NCBI GenBank assembly: GCA_003342815.1
Contig: PTEX01000196.1
Location: 1,433,822-1,497,821 of the forward strand
DNA from: Eudromia elegans
Taxonomy: Eukaryota; Chordata; Aves; Tinamiformes; Tinamidae
Reading direction: 5' to 3'
Length of the DNA stretch: 64,000 bases
A program made the position numbers and the translations under genes. Positions 27,741 through 40,719 of the stretch are shown in pieces. The number at the start of each line of letters is the position of its first letter. Position 1 is the first letter of the stretch. The notes under the pieces are model-generated. The model was not told the origin of the DNA, did no database searches, and worked only from the letters and a program-made list of their open reading frames with translations.

Positions 27741-30399
27741 ATACTTGAAAACGGGCTTCATTAATTCCTTAAAAATGAATGTGGGATTAAAAGTACACAT
27801 TCTATGAAGAAGATAAAACAACGTATTCCAAGAAAGGTTTCAATGCCCAACCATAGATGCTTTGTTGATGACTACAGGTTGCATCTGGAGTTCTTGTTCT
27901 ATGGATTCCTGCTATTTAACTCTAAATACTTTGCAGATATTTCTGTGCTATTCTTCATAAGACCATTGGGAGGTTAAAATATATATATATATATGTGATT
28001 TATGACGGCAGAGACCCAATATGAGAAAACAGAGTACCCACATTTTACAGAGAGAGATGAAGTTACTCCTCCATTGTCACAAAAGGGAGCTATGTATCAG
28101 CCAATACAGAATAAATGGCTCTTGATTCTCAGATTTGTGTTCTTATCACAAACTCCTCTAGGCAAAGTAAAACACGTTCTTTGCATTTTCTACTCTGATC
28201 AAAATAGAGTAGCACAGGATATTTCTTACCTATCTGCAATTAAAAGAGTGTGGATATATTCAGATAAGGATAAAATAACAATATAGACCATCCATATCAC
28301 ACTCACCCCTCACTATTTGCAGTGGTCTCAGATATTCAGCTCAAAAACAGATAGTTAAAAATAAACAATTTTTGATTATGGCAGTTTACAAAAAAAGTAG
28401 GACTTTTTGGTCAGCACTTTTAAGAAGGGGCAATCGGGTGTATTTCCAGTGCATTGAAGTGTTTACAGCATCACATTTCATTAGAAGAAATGTATGAGCT
28501 TGAAGCAAAAAGCAGTCACAGCCATTGGAAGATCCTGCCCCGATCCCATAATAAGCAATTTCCAAGCTACATTTCCATGCATTTGTATCTGAACCGATAT
28601 TTGAGGATAAAGAGGAGGCTTGGTTTAACTGTGCCAATTACCTGAAGGCTTGGGCACCTTAATACCAGCTCACAGCAACTGCCTTCAACTTTTATTTATT
28701 TCACATACGGTAGTAGCAGGAATGACTGCCACTAGCATCAGTGCAATCAGATACTAAAGGATCAACCAATTTAAAACTGGAGCAACTGGTACAATGATAG
28801 TGAATGCAAGAAGAGGAAAAATAGGTTTGCAAAGGTATTGTAAATGAAAATAAAAGATAAGCAAGCGAGGAAAAAATAATAACAGAATATATGAAAATCA
28901 AGAAACAAATCAAGCTTTTATTACCAGCTGACTCCACAGGCTTGTGCACGAAAAAAGGAAAATATAATGCAGATATTTATTGCAAACTTTCACTGCCTAC
29001 CCCGTATTTTCCTTTTGTGATCAGAAACCCTCCTGACATGAAAACAGAAATTCAGAATGGCTCACAGTGTTATGTAAATCTACCACCGAGATGCATGAGA
29101 AGGAAGTTTTTGTCTTTTACTCAAGTATTGTCTTTTATTTATACTCAAGTATAGAAACTTCTGCTTTTTCTAAGATGGATAAATATATATCAATGCTTAC
29201 TTTTATAACATATTGGTTTTATGCATTGTTGTTTCTTTCCCACTAGAGGCTAAAGGGTTGTACGGAAAATCTTTGCATCTCACCTGCTTATTAAACCTAA
29301 ACAGCATTTGATTGATGTGTTACTTTTGTATTATTTTGTTACACATTCTGCAAAACTTCCTCAGAACACAGACAGAAAGTCTCCTTCTTTTTACCCCATC
29401 TGTGCATGCAGTTTTTATCAGCAGCTACATACCTTGCCTTGTGTACAGGCAGCTTTGAAATTTGTTATCCAACCCAGAAACATGCTTCTTCTCAAACACA
29501 TTTCTCATAGGAAACAAAAATGTTTCGCCATCTCAAGTTAACCCTCCAGTCCAAGCTGTTGTACCTTCTTTTGAAAACAGTCCTGCCCGTCACTGTCATC
29601 TACTGTTTATTGGCATATCTGGACATGAGATCAGTACCAAGTTACTGCCTGCTTCTGCAGAAGCTTAAGCCCATACCAAAAGAAAAGAAAAGAAAAAAGA
29701 TTCACACAGTTCTCATATAGTTCATAAAAGCGATTAAGATAGATCTGAAAAGAAGCTGTTGCTCTACAGTCATACTACAATTTGTGGGAGATGCAGTAGA
29801 GAGACTAAAATTCTATTAATATCATTTGGTTGTATTGATCAAATATCATTATTCACCTTTTTTTTATAAGTCTTAGATACTGAACAACCTGATCTTACAG
29901 AACAGTATCTGTATTTTTCCAGGAATTTAAGTGCTGCATAGATAAATCTACTAGTTACATAGATGGTGTTAAAGATTGTGTTAAATTCACCAGTCTTGCA
30001 CCATTTTTCTTAATGTTTATTATCTGTGTTACTGTTGCATTTCCAAGGTGAATAAAGGGACTTGGAAGGATGAGGTTACCCATTTCCCAACCAAGTTACC
30101 ATACACCCTCCTCAAAGACCATACGAAGCTAATTAGTTCCCTCCCTGCCACACACTGTGTTTAGGATGCTTTTACCGCCACCATCTTTTTAAGCCTGCTT
30201 CATATCACTGCAATCTGCAACTCTGGGTTATTTTTTAAAATTCCTTCTCTGATCCCAATTCTTATTTCAGCTAATCACACCAGGATACTAACCCTTCAAC
30301 AGAGCTAAGAATGGGATAATTTAGCATAAAATTGCTAAGTAGATGGGTAAAGTCTCAATTTCTAGTAAGAAGGAAAACTTAAATGCACTCAGGAAAGCA

Positions 30400-31130
30400 A
30401 AGACCAGCAACAACGGTCCCTTCTGAGGGAGCCGTCACAGGCAGGGCCCGCGAGCTCCCCCAGCTCGCACCAGGGAGCGGCACAAGAGGGCTGCGCTACC
30501 AGCAGAGCCGAGCCCAGGGCACAGTAACCGCTTTCCAGGCCAGGGGCTGCTATGACAGTCCAGAACGGAAAAATACCATTATTGGTACAAAATCTTGACT
30601 CCCACCTGCTGCTCTTTAAATAGCCCTGGCCACAACGTGCATGCCTTGGAAGGTCATCCCTCCTTCCGTTACTCGCTGTCCTTTCCACGCTTGCTTTCAC
30701 GGCGCGAGCAGCCTAGCTGTGCAGGAAGGCGGTCACGACGGTGCCGCAGTGCGAAAGCAGCACAGGAAATGAGGCAGCCAAAGTTCACAGCAGAGCAACC
30801 TGCCCCAAAGGAAGGACGTGGGGAACGAACAGAAGCTGGCAATAAATACAGCGCTCGAAAGAAACACTACATCTGCATTCAAAGCTGGCCCAGACAAACT
30901 ACGCCTACGTAAGAATGTCAACAAGCTGAAGCCAGGTGGACTGGAAGGCAGGGGGTGAGGACCTCTGGTTGCCTCAGTGAGGTGTAACATCAGCCCAGCT
31001 CCACGGGACTCCTGCTCCGCATCAGGACCGCGCTATAGGGCAGTCTGGCTTGGGAAACACTAACAGGCCAACGGGGACATCGGTACGCAACACAGCACAC
31101 GTGAAGTTTTTTTGCAGCAGCGGACTCTAA
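30400..31130. promoter_or_regulatory. CpG-enriched patch inside RAMP3 intron 1
   Basis: CpG-bearing words (GCCCGCGAGCTC, GGAGCGGC, CACGGCGCGAGC, GTCACGACGGTGCCGC, GACCGCGC) cluster over about 700 bases, while the flanking kilobases have almost none. This resembles a weak or ageing CpG island, which may be an alternative promoter or enhancer. No credible coding exon was found in it. A GC-rich unclassified repeat is the main alternative. Confidence 0.45.
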
Positions 31131-33865
31131 GGGAAAGTTCATGAATTTCCTCCGTGCAGACAATGATGATAATGCTGCTAAAGCAGAAATAGTCTTTTTC
31201 TTTTCTTCTTTTTTTTAATTAATCAGAGTTAACAGTTACAGAGTCTCTGTAACAAACATAGTCAAAAGGGATGTAGATAACTGACACAGCTGTTTGAGGC
31301 TAAGGAACAACCTGGGAATTGAAAGAGGATTCGCTATGTCCAAGAAGTTTTCTATAGTAATATGAAAGGCCTCTTTGAACTTATCCTCTGCTTTGAGGCT
31401 GAATCCTTTTTAATACTTTCTCATTTTTTCCAATATATATCAAATTATATAGAAGACAGATATATTAGCCAAGGAATTTTTATACTTTAAAACCGTAGTT
31501 CAGTGCTGTACTATATTACAGTTTTAAGTATTATGCTATTGCTTTTGAACTAGTAAGGTAATTTAAGGTGGTTAACAACTCTGGATATTAGAGTCCTCTT
31601 CCTGCAGAGCAAGAAAAGCATGAAAAGGAAGCAATTTCTGATTTTTTTTATCCCATCAGTGCAAATCAACAGGGAACATTACTGAAGGCATTGACTGTTC
31701 AGTGTCATGTTGGTTCAGAATTCCTCAACTTTTCAGCATCTGCATAGAAGCTGTCAATTTTTGTGAAGTCAGGCTTCCGCTATGAATCTTTCAGAGCAGG
31801 AATACAAATGACCATCCTTCACATTCATTTGTAAAGTACTTAAATCACTGTTGGTGGTACACAAATAGTATTTGATAATTTCTGAACACCTTATGTCTAA
31901 TTCCAGAATTCTTGGATAAGATTTCTACTACTTTGCTTGAAACCAGTATGCTTTACTTTGTCCTACTGATTAAATCACAGACTTAGGCAGTTATTCAGCA
32001 ACTGACTGAACCTTTAGATCAGTATTATAATGGAAGTCCTGTGGCTCAACCTGAAATATCAAACAGTATTTTCTTCACAGCAGAGTATAACTGAAACATA
32101 ACATTTTTTATAACCACTGACTTTCAGACATTGGATAAAGTAACAGAATCCATTGGCTGAATTAAACTCTCTTCACACTCATTAAGAATGGCACAGACAA
32201 ATGGGTTTCTCGTTGGAAAAGCTAATTAAGATTCTTCCACAGACAAGAACTGAAGAAGAAAAATACACTTGTTTCAAGAGCAGAGAGAAAGCCACAGCAT
32301 TAGAAACTTTAAAGATGGCTCTCAAGAATAACAGAGGGAACCCCAGTCCCCAGTTATCTGCTGGGCAACATTACAAGAAAGGTGCACCAGCAGATCGCCG
32401 TCGTTCACATTTTCTCCTCACTGAAGGAGCTCACAATTTTGGTGGAAAGCCCTGTGAACTCACGACTCAAGTGATGGAAGTTGTTCAAGTGAATCCAGGA
32501 CTGCAGAGTCTAATGCTCCACCTGATTACCTAGAAGCATATACTTGATTTAATGAGTGCTCATTACCGCAAGTCAGCTGTCTGACATTAGCCAAAGCAGC
32601 AAGAAAGGACACAAGAAAATATAATACAGCATTTGGTTTACCTATAATAAAGCAGCCAAAGGTCAGCACAATATTGGCTCTACTCAATACCTATCTACCT
32701 GTGAATGAGATGTACAGCCCTAGCCCTTTGAGACAAATAAGGACTTTAATCTGCTCCTCTGGAGAAACCTTGCGGAGATCAAATTACTTTTTTTTTTTTC
32801 TCTCTTTTTTTTTTAATATCTTTGGGAAGGGGAAATGACCCACAAAGGTTTCACAGACAAGGGTCACATCACACTCCCTCCTGAGGAAGTGCGTAAAACC
32901 ATGTGATACTTGAAGACATTAAAAGTTTCTTCTTCTCTTGACTGGCAGAAACTTTAAATCAAGATAATGCCAACACAGAAGGCCTGTGAAAATGTTTTCC
33001 CCTTTTCTGCCTACACAGAAAAAATCCCCACCCTGAAAATCCACTCTCTTGATACTACACATACTTCTCTCTCAGGCTCGTACTACTGTTACTAACCAGT
33101 GTCAAATCATCAAAGCAACCTGATTTTACAGGAGCCATGTTTTCCATAAATCTAGTCTATGCCTACTATGAAAGAATAAATTGGCCTGTTTGAAGGTGGA
33201 GTTGTGTTTTACGTAAACAGCCCAAGACTTCTATCAGTGCTATCACCTATTATCTTCATATATTAGCACCATACTGAAGGTTTATTATAATTATGTCTAA
33301 GTAATAAAAACAATGCACTTTCTAATATGTTCCATAAAGAAAAAAAGGTTAATAATAATCTCTATGCGACTGGGCTAAGATCAAAAGATGTTATAATAAT
33401 ATCAGGTCAGCAGCACTTACATTTACATATGTAGGAAAACAAGGACTGTGCTAAGAATATCTTAACAAGTATGGAAAATCAAAAACAAAGTAAACATTGT
33501 ATGGGAAAATAAATTCTATCTTCCAGTTTGTCCCTTGAGATAACAGAACTGCTTAGGAGGACACAAGAAATAACTCATCACCACTTGTGGAATGACACTG
33601 AATCAGCAAACAGAGGCTACCCAAGACAGCAGGGCCCTATGAAGGTCTCGAGACCTGCATGTTTTTGTGCTCCATGAGGACCGATACTCTGTTCAAAGTT
33701 CTCTGCTGCACAACACCACTATTGAGTTCACTAGCCAGGCCTTCTTCACATATACTTTTTCTCATACTTTCACCCCATGAATAATAAAAACTTCTTCAGT
33801 AATTTGAGAATAAAGCAACAGCTCCTTTTGGGGATTACAAAAATAATATCTGCATAAAGCTAGCT

Positions 33866-33892
33866 AAAAAAAAAAAAAAAAAAAAAAAAAAA
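33866..33892. repeat. Poly-A run (27 A)
   Basis: There are 27 consecutive A bases without an associated recognisable retrocopy. Confidence 0.95.
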
Positions 33893-36800
33893 GTTATGTC
33901 TTGTTATTCAGAAAGAGAACCAGATCTCACAGTATTATTGTGTGACTGTCATCTCAGCTAGGGCTTCTGTTTTGTAACTGGGACATGAATTAGAGGTATT
34001 GGAGCCTACTGTTTAGTTTTACAAAAAACTAACCTCACATTATTATAGCCTTTTCATAACTCATTCTCTCAAGAAGTAAGCGATGAGCTTTAACTCACTG
34101 TTGCTTAAGAAAAAAAGCAGTCCACATACTGGGTGGTAAATTATTTGTGTATTCAGATCTTACAGTCCAGAAAACGATTAAAATTAAATCAGAAACATAA
34201 TCTGACACATATTAGCTATTCTCTATTGAACTGTAGAGCATAAGGGCTTGTTTGCTATCACTGATATTTCACAACAATTTATCTCAATCTGCCTGCTGTC
34301 ACTGTCTCAAAAATTTTCTTCTTAAGCTGAAATTTTCCATTATTCATGGCTGGTTATCATATTGGACTGAACTTTTTTTTATTTTTCCTCCTGAAGTCCA
34401 AAGAAAATCTTTTTCAGAATTTTTGAGACATGTAAGAAAGTTATAGGAAGAGGAGTAGAGAAGAATGAGGATTTCTCTCATTTTGGAGAAATTATGACAA
34501 TCATTCTTTTCCTTGCCAATTTAAAACTAGCTTTATTTTAAAATCCTACATAAAGGTATATTCCAAGGTCAAAAGGAATCCTTAGGATCATCAAAACTGA
34601 CATTTTTTGTAGCACAAGGAATATCTATCAACAACTTCTGTACCAAGCCAGTGACTCCAACTTATACAACATCATACTATCTATGAGTACTTCCAGTACA
34701 GATTTCAGAATGGCAAATGATGAAGGAACCTCCACTTCCCTCAGGTGGTGTTTATTTTGGATTCTTTCTGCCAAAGCCATTTAATGCTTTGGTAAGGCCT
34801 TTGCAATCATTACATAGTAACTGTTACATGATAAAGTATGATAAAGTTTGAAGTAGCTGGGTAGGAAAGAAAACCCAAATATATCAATGCATGCTTAGCT
34901 TACAAGGGCCAAAAACTTGAGTAAATCTCTAAAGGTTCAAACATTCTTATGGAGTTACAATGCATGTTCTTCCTGTTCCGCTCTGCTCTACAAGAAAGGC
35001 AAGAAAAAGACAGAGTTGGAACCTACTTTAATTAAATACTGATGAAAATCCCAGGCTTAAAATCTAACATTATTACATATTGGAACACTATTTTCCTATT
35101 CTTAAAAAAACAATAATTAAATGCAAGGAAAAAATTATTTATTTCTATCATGTTGAAACGCAGAAAGACATGAAAATACAAATATTTTGAGGAGCTTCAT
35201 TCTCCTTGGCCTTTCCTTCTCATTGCTCTGACTCTCTTGGTATTTCTGGTTAACACCAGAGCTAGTCAAAGGGGGAAAAAAAAAAAAGAAAGAAAAAAAG
35301 AAAAGGTCCATGGCTGTTCCAGCAATATTAGCTCTACTTCACTGTGTATCATCATGTACTTCATGGCAGAACACTTTCCACACAGTAGCAAACCGACCCC
35401 TAGAAATGTGTCCAACGAGTAACAACGCTGGCTGGCTTTTCTGAACATAAATCTAGTCACTGATCATGAGAAGATTTCACAGAGTTTTCAATATGGCACA
35501 GTTAAGTCCTAAATTTGAGCTATTATTGCAAGGCATGTATTTATCATGTCATATCACCATGCATTCATTTGCCCTTCTAAAAATAAAATAGCATTACAAG
35601 AGATTTAGAGATTTAATATATACTGTACAACAGTCAAAGACACCTGGCAAACATCAGCTCTCAGCCTTCCCTTTCTGAAAGCGAACATGAGTTACCTTTT
35701 CACATTTCACGTGAGCATATAAAGATCTATTGGGGTAAAGCTGCCATAGCTCACATGCTCAAGGAGTGGGAAAGGGCTGTGTAAAACTCCCACTGGCTCA
35801 CCAAAAGAAAGGAAGAAAAAAAAAAAGGCAAAGAGAAAATTCACTCTACAGGTCCATCAGACCTGCCACCAGCCAGCAGCAACCCAACGCAAATGTTGAG
35901 ATGACCTTCAATCAAATGATCCCCTTCTTTCCAAACTACAGAACATATCCAGGTACTGCAGAGCCAGCTGAAACTCTCTGGATAATCAGACTGACTGCAA
36001 GCACCTGTGAGGTCTCCTTCTGCCAGAGCAGGAGGACATCATGCTTACAATCTTTAAGATACTCTCTAGTACCCAGATGCAGAAACAGAACAGAGGGTAA
36101 GCAAAAGAAAAGAGTACAGCTGAAAGCCAACATTTACTTTTTTTTTAGGTTCCTTCTATCCTAGTTCTCTAAAGTTCAAGTCCAAGAGCTTAAGTCTTGA
36201 AAGCAACCTGAACTTTGGGTCCTCCTGATGAACATTTAAGTGACTTCTGTAAGGTGATGTTTCTGTCAAAGTACCTCCCAGCCTGTTTAGAATGGCTGTC
36301 CTAGGGCTGTCAGCTCAATTTTCTTTTATACTGAGGGCACGAAGGCAATACAGACCAAAAATACCACATGCTGTACCTCCCAAGTCTAATGCATCTGAGA
36401 CAACAAAAATGCCAGAATATTTTCTAAAGATTAGAATCTTTATCATCTTCATCATATGCATCTTTATTATTGATAAGGATGCATATGGAAACAAAATTCT
36501 GAATTCCCAGGAGAAGCGACAGCCACTACTGGCCAATATCAATCACACTGTTTCCCCTGGCAATGCCTGAAGAATTTTCCCCCAGATGATGCTCTCCAAA
36601 AGAAGGGCAAATTAGTCACATTTATTAGTGTGTGGAAGTAATAAGACAGATGCTTTATTGTAGGGCGTGGTGTTTCTGTAAATCCTCTTGCTTGCTCAGC
36701 TGAATCTGGTCAGATGCGAACAAGATGTGCCGCTGTCCGTCCAGTGCTGTGCTACAGGCTCAGATTATCTCCAGATCAGAGTCCTGCTTGGAACATAGGT

Positions 36801-39120
36801 GGAACAAGTAAAATTCTGTCTGCAAGAGGCCATTAATCTGGCTGCTGTCTTCCCACAGATAAAATTCAATATTCCAGGGCTAAACATAGGCCTAAGGCTG
36901 TTATTCAGACATGGCCCTTGTTGAAACAAATATGGTTCATCACGTCAAGCTGCTCTCGACATGAAGGTTCAGACCCTCTCCAGCCTTCAGTCTGTCTCTA
37001 ATAGCACCATCAGCCCTTCCTTTAATACTTTAAAAGAGCAAAGAGGCTGTCTCCTCTCTTCAGGAATCTTTCAGGGGAGTCAATATATTAATGGAGATCA
37101 AGCCTAAAAAGTTCTGGTGAAGAAAGTTTTGTCTGAGCCCACTTTTCTGCTCAAGCGTTTCCTCATACACACACATCGTTACCTGCTCTGGTCCTCCCTC
37201 CTGGATGAATCAAAAGCTATTCATGCAGCCTTTAAGGTCACTCTACATATACAGCCACATTAAAATAATGTCATCCTTTATTTCACATTTTCCAGTTTAT
37301 CTCAACGCAAGGCTTTGTGAAAAGTCTCTTTAGAAAAACACACAGGTTGTTTTCAGATACTTCTGAAAGATAGATAATTCTACACTTAAGTAAGATGGTT
37401 CATGCAACATCTGTTGCTAAAATAAAAAGGTACAAATTAAAGCAGACTTCACTATTATGGTGAAAATTAAGCTGTTTATAAATTTAAAGGGGCACCCAAT
37501 TTGCTTTCTTCATACCTCTCTGTCAAGAAATACTTGTAATAGCAAAGACACAAATGCTAGCAAATGGTATTTAGAAAGAGCCCCCCTCACTGCATATCTT
37601 TCCATGATAGAAGACACAGGTATTTGATGTGTTCACCACTAACGAAGGCATGAATCATCTCTGTTATCAGTAAAGGTGGGGGAAGCTGAAATAACAAATT
37701 ACACACAAACTGCTGCAATGTTTAAATACAGCTTAATGGCCAAAACCTCCCACAGCTCCCTTGAGCGGAGCCAGTCAGAGCTGCTACTTAAAACGCTGTG
37801 GTTTGTGCCTATCTGCACATGTAGCACTTCCTTGCTATCTACTTAGAGATATCTATCTTCAGTCTGTAGCCTCTGAAGGTTTGACTTCCACATTTGGCTA
37901 AAACAAATCTACAAGCTGAAACCTAAGACCTCAAAGGGTCTGCTATCTAGGCAGGGAAATCTTACTGCTGTAATAGCAAGCTCTTACAGCCATGAGTTCA
38001 GGTTTGGATCTCACCTACATTGGCGAGACGCAGCAGTGACCCCCTCAATTTAATGAAACGGTGCTGACACAGCTAAACCAGGATCACAAAGCCCACTTTT
38101 GTCCTATCTTCGACCTGGAGTCAACTTCAAAGGTAGTGAATGTCATTCTTCCTCATTTCCGGGCCATTTCATGCTCTGTGCTACCACCTACAGTCTATTT
38201 GCAGCCATTTCAGATAATTATCTTGAAAACAGCAGAAAATACTGCTGTTATCCCTGTCAAGTACACGCAGTACGAATCCATCGCCTGTTGTCCAGGCAGA
38301 CTTCAGTGAAAGGTCAACAAAAAAAGGATGTTCAGGAGCAACAGAAAAAGCGAACAATGGTTGCAACAATTTGGAAGTAGAGGTTGCATTTACACTTGTA
38401 GCTTTGCTGCAGAAACCATGATGCTGACAGGGCCTGCCAAGTGTCTTCCCATTCATTTGGCCTCTAAAAATCTTACATGTTTTTGGAAAATAAAGCCTTG
38501 CTTTGGTAGACTGGTGTTTTTGCTTAGGCTGTCTGGCCTGCTTCAAAATCAGATGTTCTGCCTTGCAAAGGTTTATTTATTTTACATACACACACGCCAG
38601 GGTCTACTACATCCAGCGCTCCCACACTGGGTTTCCCTTCCCTCTTTCCACTCTTTGCAGCTGCAAAACAGCATGTCAGATTCAATAACAAAATAATAGG
38701 AAAAAATGCTTGCTTTGTTTTTCAAACTTCAACCTAACAAAATTGTTTGTTCATTTATTTTTTTCTTTTTAAGAGTTCAAACATCCCAGGAGTTATGGAC
38801 GCTCAGCTCCACACAAGGGTAACACAAGATCTTACAGGTTTCAGATTTTAGCACTCTTTTTGTCTTTTCTTATGGTGACTTGTGGGATGAGATATGGTCA
38901 TAAAAAGGAGCTAAGAAGGGAACCTGGAGCCAGGTCTCACTCCTAGTTTTGCAATTTCTTGGTTTTTCAACTCTGAGCAGGCTACTAAGCTTCATGTCCT
39001 CTGTAAAACAGGATAATGGAATGCGAACAACCACATAAAATCTACAAAATCTGCATGGGAAAACTTTTCGAGAATGTACCTATCATGCAATCTCTGTCTC
39101 TTTCTAGAGATGTGTTTGTG

Positions 39121-39162
39121 CATATGTGTGCATATATATTTATATAAATATATACATATAAA
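39121..39162. repeat. AT-rich simple repeat
   Basis: CATATATATTTATATAAATATATACATAT-type low-complexity sequence with internal dyads. Confidence 0.75.
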
Positions 39163-40719
39163 TGGAGAAAGACTCCAGAATTTAAATTTAAAAATAATAT
39201 TTAAAAAAAAAGATATTTTAATCTGATAGCATCTTTCAGCTTATATACAATAGTACCACTGAAATGCAGACATTACCTAAAGGATGAGGGAGCAAATGTT
39301 TGGACAAGGATGTCACAACGGCAGCCACTTGTGTAGAAAACTACCTACTCTGTTAAATATTGTGGGCAAGACCTGAAGTTTCACTGCACCGTGCTTTCCA
39401 CACATAAAAAGAGAATCTTATACGGCATTATGAGATTAGACCACTAAGGAGCTACCTTCTAAGCATCTAAGATTCTGCTAAACATAGGATGAGGATTTCA
39501 CCTGACAGCTCAAGCCTCCAGCTCCATCTCTGGGACGTTATCAGCACTTCAGAAGGGAATCAGCACAGATCATCTGCCTGCGCAGCAGCTGCCTCGGCTC
39601 ACAGCCTCCTCACACACACATCACGGCGAATCCAGCCTCTTCTGCAATTACGGGGCTCCCAGGGAGCAAACACGCTGCCTGCTTTGCCATCTTGGCTGAG
39701 GAGTGATAACGCTCAGCAGATGGTTCTGTATAGTGGTAATGTTTGAGGAGCTCGCAGACAGAAAGATCTGCAGAAAGCAGCAGTTTTGAGTTTAGAAAAA
39801 GGAGCCTCAGTCCCTACACATACAGAATTCCTACCAAATTCAGTAAGAGTCAAAGAATCTTGGCAAGTTTTTTACCTTAAAAGCAACATTTGCAGGTCTC
39901 TGATTAATCACAGAAGCTCCTTCACAACATAAAAGCATGGTTATATTACTTAAGAACAATTTTAGTTTTCTGCCACTTAAAGCATTCCGTAATATAAGCA
40001 TCTATTTCACATAGTAAAACTTTCAGAACACCTAAATGACTTTTCCACCATGATGCTAGTCTGATTTCATTTTGTTCTGGATTTCACCTACCCTTTTAAA
40101 CTTTGATCAAACTTAATTATCAGTAAACATATACCCTCAAAACTCATTCTTCTGCAACATTATATTAGGAAAGCAACTAAGCACAAGCAAAAATGCCTAA
40201 CAAAAGTGATTTACTGGCTAGCGTCTCCCTGGTGGAAAATATTTCCAAGCTTTCTGAGCTATAAGGGACATGACTCCTCACTTCACTCATCCTCTGAAAA
40301 GAAATCTTCAGTAATCAGGTTCGTATTGTAAAAGTCACAGCAGCATCTTGATCTCCACTCGGAAACATGCTGGGTTCCTTAAATTCAACACTGAAGAAAT
40401 AAATTGTCAAGCCTTTTTTATTCCTTTTCTTCAGATAAGAAATAACTAAGAAAAAAAAAGAAAAAGAAAAGAAAAAGCTCTGAGTGATCAAAGTAAGATT
40501 TTAGCAATCCTTGAGCCGCAGGGAATCGGGAAATTCAAGCACTGGACATGTCAATCTTTTTACAGACCATATCAATGTTATGCCACAGAATCCTGTCTCC
40601 ATTTATTTCTAGGTCTTTACATACAAAGATGTCCCCTGTTTTCCAACATTTCACTTTGGAAAGGGTCTAGGTTAGCAAGCAAAGTCAGAGAGTCCTCAGA
40701 TAACCCTTCTAAACGTACG

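Larger units (their letters stand above)
24358..30399. other. Intron 1 interior, unique AT-rich sequence
   Basis: I see no gene here. Contents are AT-rich unique sequence with short simple repeats at 26.2, 27.7 and 28.0 kb. Open frames of 60-94 codons occur at chance density and lack flanking splice sites. Confidence 0.6.
31131..40719. other. Intron 1, promoter-proximal part
   Basis: This is AT-rich sequence with poly-T near 32.79-32.81 kb, poly-A at 33.87 kb, GAAA-rich tracts at 35.27 and 40.45 kb, and a slightly GC-richer zone at 39.5-39.74 kb. No recognised repeat family or exon. Frames such as 32201-32533 (110 codons) look like chance. Confidence 0.6.

Noticed and set aside
32201-32533. 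110-codon plus-strand frame in RAMP3 intron 1
   Set aside because: No recognised family and no splice or promoter context; kept only as a chance frame.
33866-33892. Poly-A run considered as a processed pseudogene tail
   Set aside because: No transcript-like or coding sequence precedes it on either strand; treated as a simple repeat.
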